Positions 7,334 through 14,405 of a stretch of DNA of 22,627 bases are shown here, piece after piece (positions within the stretch are counted from its first letter, which is position 1; every line of letters starts with the position of its first letter). Source of the DNA: Treponema sp. (lineage in GTDB: Bacteria > Spirochaetota > Spirochaetia > Treponematales > Breznakiellaceae); assembly GCA_031259345.1 (NCBI GenBank), contig JAIRLQ010000060.1:1-22627 (forward strand), written 5' to 3'. Both the position numbers and the translations under genes were made by a program. The notes below the pieces were generated by a model. The model did not search any database, had not been told where the DNA came from, and saw only the letters and a list, made by a program, of their open reading frames with translations.

Positions 7334-8665
7334 CTAAATTGATAAACTCTTAAAATAAGCCAGAAACGGTTTATTTTTCTCAAACATCGCCCTGGTCATA
7401 TCGCGGATTTCCGCCATGGAAAGCACACTGGCCGTCAGGGGATCAAAAAGGATGGCCCGGAATATCTTCTCGGCGTTTCCTTCGATTGCGCCCGCAATGG
7501 CAAGCTCTTCGCAGCGGCTTGACGTATTGACCAGAATGGCCAGATGATCCGGCAGGGGGCCCACATGAAAGGGCCTAATCCCCGCCCCGGAAGCCAGGGC
7601 CGGAACTTCCACGCAGGCCAGGGGGGGCAGGTTATCAATAAGCCCCGTATTGGGGAGGTTGCCGTTGAATTCAAAAGGAGTATGATCCCCGAAAATGGCG
7701 TTGAAAATGCTGGCGGCGTATTCCTCACCCCGCTTGAGATCCACCTCCGTGGATTCCAGCCTTTTTTTGAATTCAGCCTCCCAGGTCTTTTCTTTTTCCA
7801 TATATTCGTTGAGGATGTAAGCGTAGACGCCGGGGTTCCAGCCCGTACCGTGGGTACAATACTTTTCGATTAAGTCGGACCGCTTGCGAAACCAGGGGTT
7901 GTATTCCGAATTATGGCCTGAGGATTCGGTGGGATAGCAGCCAAGGCTGAGGAACATTTCGTTCCGCACCGGCTCTTCGTTGTAAATTTCTTTTTTGTTA
8001 AGCACCGCCTCCCGCAAAAGGGGATAGGCGTCCTTCCCCTTCCATTTATATTCAAGATAAAAAGCCTGATGGTTGATGCCCGCGCACAGATACCAGATGT
8101 CTTTTGGATCGGCTCCCAGCCAGCGGGCCAGCGTGGCGGCGGTCCCCTGTACGCTGTGGCAAAGGCCGGTAATGTTTACCCTGCTTTGTTTTTGGAGATA
8201 GCTGCAGAGCAGGGCCATTGGGTTGGTATAATTCAGCACCACCGCGCCGGGACAGAACTGTTCCACATCCCGGATGATGTCAAGCATCACCGGGGCGGTA
8301 CGGAGAAAGCGGAAGATCCCCGAGGGGCCCCGGGTATCCCCCACGTTGATATCCACGCCGAATTTTTTCGGTATTTCGATGTCGTGGCGCCACACATCCA
8401 CCCCGCCCTGGAGTATGGTGACAAGCACCCCGTCCGCCCCGGAGAGGGCCTTTTTTCTGTCTGTAGTGGCGTGAACGGTGGCGCCGTAAGCGCCGGCCTT
8501 AATCAGCTTTTCAAGGGATTTGGCGGCGTACCCCAGCCGGCCTTCATGAATATCCACCAGGTGGAATTCGGCATCCCTAAAGCTGTCAAAACTCAGGATA
8601 TCCCTGGCAAGCCCCTGGGTAAACTCAAGGGAACCGGCTCCGATAAAAACAAACTTCTTTTTCAT
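7334..8665 (-). CDS. GH4 family glycosidase (alpha-galactosidase/alpha-glucosidase type)
   Basis: From the second of two adjacent ATGs (8665) the protein has 443 residues. It starts directly with an NAD-binding fold (FVFIGAGSLEF, residues 6-15). NYTNP at 145-149, GLCHSVQGT at 167-175 (Cys169, His170) and AGINH at 195-199 (His199) are the GH4 family metal/active-site motifs. These enzymes use NAD and Mn to oxidise C3 of the sugar, eliminate the aglycone and re-reduce the product. The CHSVQ and GINHQ form resembles the MelA/AglA branch, which acts on unphosphorylated glycosides. That fits an ABC (not PTS) uptake system. An upstream in-frame start at 8710 exists, but the ribosome site GAGGAG lies next to the ATG pair. 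First gene of the operon. Confidence 0.88.
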   Translation of the reverse strand: MKKKFVFIGAGSLEFTQGLARDILSFDSFRDAEFHLVDIHEGRLGYAAKSLEKLIKAGAYGATVHATTDRKKALSGADGVLVTILQGGVDVWRHDIEIPKKFGVDINVGDTRGPSGIFRFLRTAPVMLDIIRDVEQFCPGAVVLNYTNPMALLCSYLQKQSRVNITGLCHSVQGTAATLARWLGADPKDIWYLCAGINHQAFYLEYKWKGKDAYPLLREAVLNKKEIYNEEPVRNEMFLSLGCYPTESSGHNSEYNPWFRKRSDLIEKYCTHGTGWNPGVYAYILNEYMEKEKTWEAEFKKRLESTEVDLKRGEEYAASIFNAIFGDHTPFEFNGNLPNTGLIDNLPPLACVEVPALASGAGIRPFHVGPLPDHLAILVNTSSRCEELAIAGAIEGNAEKIFRAILFDPLTASVLSMAEIRDMTRAMFEKNKPFLAYFKSLSI

Positions 8666-8729
8666 CATCTCCTCTTTTATACGGCAAAGAACTCGCGGCC
8701 CGGCGGTCATGCCCGGATTCCCGTCTTAG

Positions 8730-8768
8730 TTGTTATAACATTATAATATTATTCACGCCTTCTGTCAA
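8730..8768 (-). promoter_or_regulatory. GH4/ABC operon promoter with GntR-type operator
   Basis: On the minus strand TTGACA (plus 8763-8768), a 17-base spacer and TATAAT (plus 8740-8745) make a perfect-consensus sigma-70 promoter. TTGTTATAACATTATAATA (plus 8730-8748) covers the -10 box and matches the operators at the DUF4874, agaS and gntR promoters. Such a strong promoter needs a repressor to be silent, which fits GntR control. Confidence 0.72.
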
Positions 8769-8783
8769 GGCCTTACGGCCTTG
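8766..8783. promoter_or_regulatory. CAAGGCC/GGCCTTG palindrome overlapping the GH4 -35 box
   Basis: CAAGGCC (8766-8772) and GGCCTTG (8777-8783) form a perfect 7-base inverted repeat with a TTAC centre. It overlaps the -35 box of the GH4 operon by three bases and lies upstream of the next plus-strand gene. It could be a site for a second regulator or simply a hairpin; nothing else in the window repeats it. Confidence 0.3.
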
Positions 8784-8828
8784 TTCAGATAAGAAATGAT
8801 TAAACGAAAGCTCAGCTTGTTCTTGACA

Positions 8829-8858
8829 CGACAAAAAAGTGTTATAAGTATTATAATT
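8829..8858 (+). promoter_or_regulatory. Promoter directly before the 8864 gene, possibly leaderless
   Basis: TATAAT at 8853-8858 ends five bases before the ATG at 8864. ACGACA (8829-8834) at an 18-base spacing is a modest -35 box; a better TTGACA (8824-8829) would be 23 bases away. Transcription from this -10 box would start at or beside the A of the start codon. The region TGTTATAAGTATTATAAT (8841-8858) resembles the GntR-type operator, but its half sites are one base further apart. Confidence 0.4.
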
Positions 8859-8863
8859 GGATC

Positions 8864-9664
8864 ATGAAAAAGATATTTTTTGGTTTGGCTTTTTTTTGCG
8901 CAGCCCTGACCGCCCATTCACAGCGCCAGGTTTCGGTGGCGGTTTTTGCCTTTGAATTTTCCGGCAATGGAATTACCCAGGATGATGCCTTGTCTGTTAC
9001 TGCCGGCCTTACAGAGGAGCTCCAATCCTGGGGAACTTTTAACATTGTAAGTGGGGCCCTGGCGGACAGCGCCGATTACCACATAAAAGGCAAACTTGAA
9101 CGCGGCGACAAAGGGATGATTCTTACCGCGGAAACATTTAACGCCAAAACCGGTAAATCCCTAAATACCTCAAAAGAAAGCGCCGAAACCCCCGCCGCCC
9201 TTATGGGAAAGCTGTTTGATTTTGCCGCCCAGGTAACGGAAAACATACCCTTCCCCAACTATCTTTTGGGAAAGTGGCGGGCTGTGATTGATATTCCGGA
9301 CGGCCCCCTGACCTGTATCCTGGAATTCCGTTCGAATAGAACGGTAAACGCGGAACAGTATGACACCTGGGAACGCCGGGGGGACAAATCCCTCAGGTAT
9401 CAGGGTTTTGGCAGCGGAACTTATTCCTATTGGGGGCATGCCCGGCGTACAGTACGGGGAAAAAGCGTAGACGGCTTTGTTACCCTCAATCTTAACCTAA
9501 AGGATGCCCTGCCCAAGTATATTGCTGTTAATTTTACCAGGCTGAATTTGAATTTTAATGAAGATAAAAGCCTTTTCGAGCTGGTCGCCTCGGGGTTTAC
9601 CTGCGGGGAAAATGTTGACAGTTCTCAAACGATCTCGTATACGCGATTTACAAAATTACAATGA
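8864..9664 (+). CDS. Secreted TolB/CsgG-like N-terminal domain protein, function unknown
   Basis: The 266-residue protein starts with a Sec signal peptide (MKKIFFGLAFFCAALTAHS). The first part of the mature protein (about 20-125) reads like the TolB-N/CsgG-type fold: VSVAVFAFEFSG, then TAGLTEELQSWGTFNIVSG, then ADYHIKGKLERGDKG and FNAKTGKSL. This fold occurs in periplasmic or outer-membrane assembly lipoproteins. The C-terminal half begins at LLGKWRAVIDIPDG and is beta-rich, lipocalin-like in rhythm; no catalytic motif is seen. The start is fixed by the signal peptide, although almost no ribosome site precedes it and the promoter -10 box is very close. It lies before another secreted protein on the same strand, but hairpins separate them. 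The domain call is by eye and moderate in strength. Confidence 0.7.
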   Translation: MKKIFFGLAFFCAALTAHSQRQVSVAVFAFEFSGNGITQDDALSVTAGLTEELQSWGTFNIVSGALADSADYHIKGKLERGDKGMILTAETFNAKTGKSLNTSKESAETPAALMGKLFDFAAQVTENIPFPNYLLGKWRAVIDIPDGPLTCILEFRSNRTVNAEQYDTWERRGDKSLRYQGFGSGTYSYWGHARRTVRGKSVDGFVTLNLNLKDALPKYIAVNFTRLNLNFNEDKSLFELVASGFTCGENVDSSQTISYTRFTKLQ

Positions 9665-9690
9665 AGAAATGTCCAATAAACCTAATTTTC

Positions 9691-9755
9691 GACAGCCCCG
9701 CAACCTTTCGTGGGCTGTCCGGGAAGCCGGTTACTTTTCGGGCAGCCTCCCGGAC
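9691..9755 (+). repeat. Two overlapping, mutually exclusive hairpins before the beta-propeller gene
   Basis: GACAGCCC (9691-9698) pairs perfectly with GGGCTGTC (9712-9719). GTCCGGGA (9717-9724) pairs perfectly with TCCCGGAC (9748-9755). The stems share bases 9717-9719, so they compete. The second ends about 30 bases before the ribosome site AAGGAG of the 9795 gene. GACAGCCCC/GGGGCTGTC also occurs at 11605-11613 and 14392-14400, so at least the first hairpin belongs to a dispersed repeat family. It could work as a leader switch, a processing site or a terminator without a T-run. Confidence 0.55.
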
Positions 9756-9794
9756 TGTCTATGATTTTAGCCTCCATTTTAAAAAGGAGTGTTT

Positions 9795-11600
9795 ATGAGA
9801 AAAAAAATTGTCCTGGTTTTTGTTTTATCGTGCTGCGCGTTTTCCCTGTGGGCGCAGAGCAGAGGAAACGCAAGTTCCAGAATTAATCCCCGTGATGTAG
9901 AGGTAAGCTCCGCCCCCCTATGGGAACAGGAAATAAATGATACTGTCCAGGGCCAGCCTTTTTTACAGGCCGAATCTGTGGTGATAGCGTGCCAATCCGG
10001 AAGCATCAAATCCTGGAGTATGTATGGCACGGCGCTGTGGAGCTTTGACCCCCGGGGCGAAGTAAGCCCGCATACCTCCCGATCCCCCGAAGGGACCACC
10101 TATGTCAGCAATATGGCAGGGGATTTTATGGCGGTAAATCGCGTTGGCCGTGAGCTTTGGCGCATCAATCTGGGAAAGCCCATGTCGTTCCCCGCGGTGA
10201 TAGGCTGGGACGGCAGGCTTTTTATTCCTGTGGAATCCCTGCTCATTTGCAGAACCGCCTCGGGCCTTCCCCTGTGGACGACAAACCTGGGGAGTCCGGT
10301 GGCTATGCCGCCTGTGCTGGATCATGCCGGAGGGATTGCCACATACCTCGAAAACCGAGACTTTATCCGGGTAAACCACCTGGGCGCCGTTGCCCGGGTA
10401 CGGCTGGAAAACCAGCCGGCTATCATTGTCCCGCTTCTGGAAGCCGGGGCGTCCCCGGGAATTCACACGCCCGGCAACAGTTACCTTTTGCTTTACCAGT
10501 CAGGCGAGGCAGAGTATATCAAGCTTGATTTATCCGGCAATACCGATGCCCTTGTACGGAACCGCCTGGCCCGGCTGCCTGCCTCGCCGGTTTCGGCCGC
10601 GGGCCATCAGGGGGAGGCGGCGGTAACCATAAAAGACGGCCGCGTATTTTTGGTTAATCCCGCGGGCCGCATGGCCTGGACAGGTAACAGCCATGAAACT
10701 ACTGCCGAAAAGGGAAGCGCCAACCTTAACGCCTTTAACACGGCGATGACTTTTGATGAGCGGGGCATCTTTGTCATGACCCGTAACGGCGTAACAGCCT
10801 TTACATCAGGCGGCAGGCGGAGAAGGCTTTTCCGCTACCCCGAAACAACGGCGGTAAGCGCCCTCTCTAACGAAGGCCAGATATACTCCAGCGGCCGGGA
10901 CAATATCATTAGAACCTATAAGATTGATAACCAGTCGCGTAATCTGCCCCGCTCCATGTACGGTCCCGAGCCCGAAGGCACTTACGGCCTGGGGAACCCG
11001 CCGCCTTCGCCCTGGGCACGGAGAGATGACCGGTTTGACGAATCACATGTCAAGCAGATGGCCGAAGAGATAGAGAGGGCAACCTCCCAGGGCAATGTAG
11101 GGGAAAACGAGCCCCTTTACGTTGCTTACCTTATGGAGATGATTGGTTATTTTTTGAATAACCCCCGTGGTTCCCTGGTACGGGCGCCCATAAAAGTTCC
11201 CCAGCGCATAGAATTCCTGCGCCTTTTGGCCCGCATGGGCTCCAGGGAGACCATACGCTTCCTGGTAACCATTTACAACCGCGACCCCGAACCGTCGATA
11301 AAGTCCGCGTGCTGCGAGGCCATAGGCAGAATTGGCGTTGATCCCAAAGGGGAAGCGGTACAAGCCTATTCGTTCCTGCTTTCACGGGACAACGCAAACA
11401 GGGATTCACAGACTCTGCTTTCGGCATCGGACTCCATTGCGGCCCTGTGCCGTTTTTCGGGCCCGCCCCTTGCCGCCGACGGCATTTTGCTTTTAACCCA
11501 AATTGCCCGCTTCCCCGACTTCCGTTCGGATGTGAAAAAGCGGGCGCAGGATCAGCTTAATGCCCTCCGCATAGAGGGATTGGACAGGCCGATTCAATAG
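9795..11600 (+). CDS. Secreted PQQ-like beta-propeller protein with C-terminal HEAT repeats
   Basis: From the ATG at 9795 (AAGGAG 5 bases upstream; a GTG six bases earlier overlaps this site) the product has 601 residues. A Sec signal peptide ends near LWAQS. About residues 35-370 hold repeated beta-propeller blades of the PQQ/quinoprotein type, with tryptophan-rich units such as GTALWSFDPRG, GRELWRINLGKP and GLPLWTTNLGSP. From about residue 460 come helical HEAT-like repeats, for example IEFLRLLARMGSRETIRFLVTIY and EPSIKSACCEAIGRIG. There are no PQQ-ligand or enzyme motifs, so a periplasmic scaffold similar in style to BamB is likelier than a dehydrogenase. It ends 18 bases from the convergent TIGR03545 gene. 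The specific role is unknown. Confidence 0.78.
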   Translation: MRKKIVLVFVLSCCAFSLWAQSRGNASSRINPRDVEVSSAPLWEQEINDTVQGQPFLQAESVVIACQSGSIKSWSMYGTALWSFDPRGEVSPHTSRSPEGTTYVSNMAGDFMAVNRVGRELWRINLGKPMSFPAVIGWDGRLFIPVESLLICRTASGLPLWTTNLGSPVAMPPVLDHAGGIATYLENRDFIRVNHLGAVARVRLENQPAIIVPLLEAGASPGIHTPGNSYLLLYQSGEAEYIKLDLSGNTDALVRNRLARLPASPVSAAGHQGEAAVTIKDGRVFLVNPAGRMAWTGNSHETTAEKGSANLNAFNTAMTFDERGIFVMTRNGVTAFTSGGRRRRLFRYPETTAVSALSNEGQIYSSGRDNIIRTYKIDNQSRNLPRSMYGPEPEGTYGLGNPPPSPWARRDDRFDESHVKQMAEEIERATSQGNVGENEPLYVAYLMEMIGYFLNNPRGSLVRAPIKVPQRIEFLRLLARMGSRETIRFLVTIYNRDPEPSIKSACCEAIGRIGVDPKGEAVQAYSFLLSRDNANRDSQTLLSASDSIAALCRFSGPPLAADGILLLTQIARFPDFRSDVKKRAQDQLNALRIEGLDRPIQ

Positions 11601-11604
11601 AGTT

Positions 11605-11613
11605 GGGGCTGTC
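11605..11613. repeat. GGGGCTGTC repeat core between convergent genes
   Basis: The 18-base gap between the beta-propeller gene and the TIGR03545 gene contains GGGGCTGTC. Its inverse lies at 9691-9699 and 14392-14400, and GGGCTGTC at 9712-9719. No terminator hairpin is seen in this gap. Confidence 0.3.
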
Positions 11614-11618
11614 TCGCA

Positions 11619-13793
11619 TTAGCGCTTAAAGGGCAGGCTTGGAACTTTGGGCGCTTCAAATCCGGGCGTCTTGCCCTGGAGCACGTCTTTTATCGCCTGC
11701 TCGGTCTGGGCTTTTGCGTCATCAACTACCTGCTTTGCGGCATCCTCGGCGGCCGCCTTAAGCCTCTTTTCAAACTCGTCTTTCTTGCTGTTAAGGGCAT
11801 TCTTAAGCCCGTCAACCGCCTCTTTGTCCCCCCGCACAATTTTGATAAAGTTGTCCAGATCGGCGCGGCTCACTTGGGCCCCGTCTATATAGGAAGCAAG
11901 TTTTTCGTTCAGAGCCCGCTCCAGTTCCGCCAGGGCTTTTTCCATATACTGATTGGCAATCTTTTTAAGTGATGCCATTACAATATCGCCAATGTTGGTG
12001 CTTACGGAAAATTCATCCTCCGCCGAACTATTATGCTTATAATCAAGCCCCAAATCCAGGGAAGGAACTTCGCCTAAAGCTTCACTTATTGCTTCCGTAA
12101 TTGTATTACCGGCCTTAATAATTCGGGCCTGGGCCAGGGAAACGGCCCCGCTGCCCGCGAAGCTTTTATCACTCCGGCCCGAAAGCCCCATTCTAAAAGA
12201 AGCGTTTCCGGCAAAACCGCCAATGCCGATTTTGGAAAGCTCCGCGCTAATGTCCACAGGAAAACCGCCGCCGGAAACTTGCGCGTCAAAACGCTCTCCG
12301 GCATTGGAGCGGAAGTCGGCCATGCCGTTAAAACTGGCGGTACGGTTTAGACCGTCCCCGGCTTCTTCCAGAGAGAGGGCAAGGGTTGTTGGAACGCCGG
12401 AAAGATCCGGATCGGAACTGACCCCGGTAAGTTCAAAGCCCCAGTGCCAGTCATTGGGGGTAAACACATCACTTGCCAGGGTTCCCAGGTAAAACCTCGG
12501 GTAGCTTCGCGTAGGGAATACCACATCCCTCCCCTGAAATTTTTGGGCCTTGGGCTTTTCGGCCCTGGACGACCTGGGAAGCTGGGTCTGGATGGCCTTT
12601 ACCTTTTCCAGTATTTCAAGAGCCCGCTCTCCGTAGGAAAGATAGGTCAGCGCCGTGTCGGTCATAATGTCTTTTATCACCGGCTCCACCGCTTCCATAG
12701 CCGCGCCCGAAGAAAGATCAACGTAAGATTTCAGGTGATTGATATCGCCGGTAAAGGAATTTTTTGCGTCCTGCACCAAACTTACCGCAGTGTTAAAATC
12801 ATCCTGTACGGAAACCACAATGCCGTTTACATCGCCGGCCGTGTCCTGGACGGTGTCCACCAGAGAATTGATTTGTTCAACCGTTGTCCTTATACGGGAA
12901 ACAGTTTCCACATCCAGGGTTTTAAAGTCGTTTATGTTGAGGGCAAGCAGGGGCCTGGCCTCGTCGCGAAGCTGCCCCGCGCGATTTCGGACGGCATCCG
13001 CCCGGGCTTCCCATTTTGCTTTGGATGCCTCAAAAACGTCTTTCGCCGCCCCGTACAATTTGGGAGTTTGGAGTTTGTCAAACTCCCGATTTAAAAGCGC
13101 TATGGCGTCGAAGTTTTTAAGATCAACAAGAGGCGGAATTTCGGCCTTTGGTCTTTTGGGTTTTACTTTGGCGGGCTTGTCGGGCAGCGCGCCGGACACG
13201 GTCCGGTCGGCGCCAAAGCGTATACGGTCCGCGCGGATTTCTTCTACATAAACCTTGCCCCGCAGCACCGCGTTAGGCCTAAGGCGCACGGCCATACGAT
13301 CAAATTGAATGAGGTTTTTCATGGGGCTGTCCCGATCGGCAATTGCCAGGCCGGAAAGGCCAATCTCAAACTTAAAAACACTCAGGCGGAAATTGTCCGC
13401 TTCGACTTTTGCCTCGAAGATTGCCTCAAGGCCTGTTTCCAGGGCTTTTTCCAAAAGGGGGTTGGCAAAAACCGCAAAGAAAACAACAAGGCCGGCAATT
13501 ACAATAGCCGCAATCCCCAGGGGGAGCACATTTACCGCCATCTTTCTGTTTTTCTTGATGGCCCTGGCCAGAAGCTTGAGGCGTTTTACCTCGGAAGCTT
13601 TTAGATCGGTTCTGACGCGGTAGGCATCACCTTCTTTTATATAACAGCTCTGAATAAAATCTTTATCCGCCCCAATCTCGATATATTTAAGATATTTGTT
13701 TAACTGTTCTTCGGTCAGGCTTTTTTTATAAAACCCCGGCGCCTTTTTTATCTTTTCCGCCCCGGGCGCTTTTTCCGGTTTTTCTTTTGCCAT
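11619..13793 (-). CDS. TIGR03545-family membrane-anchored AsmA-like protein
   Basis: The 724-residue protein has a charged cytoplasmic N-terminus (about 1-85), one membrane helix (about 87-110), then an AsmA-like start: NPLLEKALETGLEAIFEAKVEADNF, then FEIGLSGLAIADRD and MAVRLRPNAVLRGKVYVEEIRADRIRFG. Long helical, coiled-coil-prone segments (about 230-410) follow, then a beta-rich stretch (about 420-600) and a charged helical C-terminus. This matches the TIGR03545 family of unknown function, which is found beside TIGR03546, as here. AsmA-like proteins such as TamB and YhdP bridge the periplasm and move lipids; a similar role is inference. The ribosome site AAGGGGG overlaps the stop codon of the upstream TIGR03546 gene, so the two are translationally coupled. 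Confidence 0.8.
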   Translation of the reverse strand: MAKEKPEKAPGAEKIKKAPGFYKKSLTEEQLNKYLKYIEIGADKDFIQSCYIKEGDAYRVRTDLKASEVKRLKLLARAIKKNRKMAVNVLPLGIAAIVIAGLVVFFAVFANPLLEKALETGLEAIFEAKVEADNFRLSVFKFEIGLSGLAIADRDSPMKNLIQFDRMAVRLRPNAVLRGKVYVEEIRADRIRFGADRTVSGALPDKPAKVKPKRPKAEIPPLVDLKNFDAIALLNREFDKLQTPKLYGAAKDVFEASKAKWEARADAVRNRAGQLRDEARPLLALNINDFKTLDVETVSRIRTTVEQINSLVDTVQDTAGDVNGIVVSVQDDFNTAVSLVQDAKNSFTGDINHLKSYVDLSSGAAMEAVEPVIKDIMTDTALTYLSYGERALEILEKVKAIQTQLPRSSRAEKPKAQKFQGRDVVFPTRSYPRFYLGTLASDVFTPNDWHWGFELTGVSSDPDLSGVPTTLALSLEEAGDGLNRTASFNGMADFRSNAGERFDAQVSGGGFPVDISAELSKIGIGGFAGNASFRMGLSGRSDKSFAGSGAVSLAQARIIKAGNTITEAISEALGEVPSLDLGLDYKHNSSAEDEFSVSTNIGDIVMASLKKIANQYMEKALAELERALNEKLASYIDGAQVSRADLDNFIKIVRGDKEAVDGLKNALNSKKDEFEKRLKAAAEDAAKQVVDDAKAQTEQAIKDVLQGKTPGFEAPKVPSLPFKR

Positions 13794-13805
13794 ACTTATC
13801 CCCCT

Positions 13806-14339
13806 TTACAACGTATCTTTGGCGCCGGCGGCTGACCCAATCGCCTTTAAAAGCTTTGAAACCAAAGGAAGCCTTTTAAGGGATTTAACTACCGCATTAT
13901 TCGCGATTTTTGGAAGCACCTTGTTTCGATACAGGGGCACCAAAAGCCGGATAATAAAATACACAGGGATAAAAAGGACAATGCCGCTCACCAGCCCGCC
14001 GGCTACCAGGGTATTGTTAAACCTGGTAAGAGGAACAAAAGGCATATTATACAAGGCAGTAAAGAAGGGCTCCAAGGCTTCGATATGGAGGAAAGCCCAG
14101 CCGGCGCTGTCCAACAGGGGATTAATAAGGCCGATTAAAATCTTAATAAGCGCCAGTACCAGAACCTTGGAAACATGGTGATGCTTAAAAAAGAAGGACG
14201 CCACAAAGACAAGAACCCAAAAAACATTCCCCGCGGGCACAAGGCCCAACAAAAGACCCCAGGAAAACCCCGCCGCAATCTGCCCTTTTTTAAGATTGCC
14301 GTTCAGGGCGACTATGAGTTTTACAATTGGTTCAAACAT
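13806..14339 (-). CDS. TIGR03546-family (DUF2062-like) integral membrane protein
   Basis: The 177-residue protein has three or four hydrophobic segments: about 22-50 (GFSWGLLLGLVPAGNVFWVLVFV), 56-80, and 110-138 (LVAGGLVSGIVLFIPVYFII). The small residues and Pro-Ala-Gly motif in the first resemble DUF2062 proteins. Size, topology and position directly before the TIGR03545 gene, with 12 bases between them, match the TIGR03546 family. Function is unknown; the fixed pairing implies a membrane complex with its AsmA-like partner. The ribosome site before the ATG is weak. It follows the TPR gene by 66 bases, which contain a GC-rich inverted repeat. Confidence 0.78.
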   Translation of the reverse strand: MFEPIVKLIVALNGNLKKGQIAAGFSWGLLLGLVPAGNVFWVLVFVASFFFKHHHVSKVLVLALIKILIGLINPLLDSAGWAFLHIEALEPFFTALYNMPFVPLTRFNNTLVAGGLVSGIVLFIPVYFIIRLLVPLYRNKVLPKIANNAVVKSLKRLPLVSKLLKAIGSAAGAKDTL

Positions 14340-14376
14340 GCTTTAACTATGGGTCAAAGTGGATTTTATTTCAATC

Positions 14377-14400
14377 GGGGCATCGTGCCGGGACAGCCCC
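14377..14400. repeat. GGGGC/GCCCC inverted repeat between TPR and TIGR03546 genes
   Basis: GGGGC (14377-14381) and GCCCC (14396-14400) form a short stem with a 14-base loop. The right side contains GACAGCCCC, shared with 9691-9699 and, inverted, 11605-11613. No T-run follows on the minus strand, so it is unlikely to stop transcription fully and may tune expression within the operon. Confidence 0.4.
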
Positions 14401-14405
14401 TGTCC

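Noticed and set aside
7321..7383. N-terminal extension of the solute-binding protein
   Set aside because: It would place 21 residues before a lipoprotein signal peptide, and the ribosome site GGAGG sits inside it directly before the 7320 ATG.
8069..8746. 225-codon plus-strand frame opposite the GH4 gene
   Set aside because: GH4 active-site motifs on the minus strand settle the coding strand; the plus frame also runs through the GH4 promoter.
9795..10900. PQQ-dependent dehydrogenase
   Set aside because: Only the propeller repeat rhythm is present; no cofactor ligands, and the C-terminus is HEAT-like.
12444..13251. Long plus-strand frames (216 and 170 codons) inside the TIGR03545 gene
   Set aside because: They overlap each other and lie opposite a continuous 724-codon gene; no recognisable protein features.
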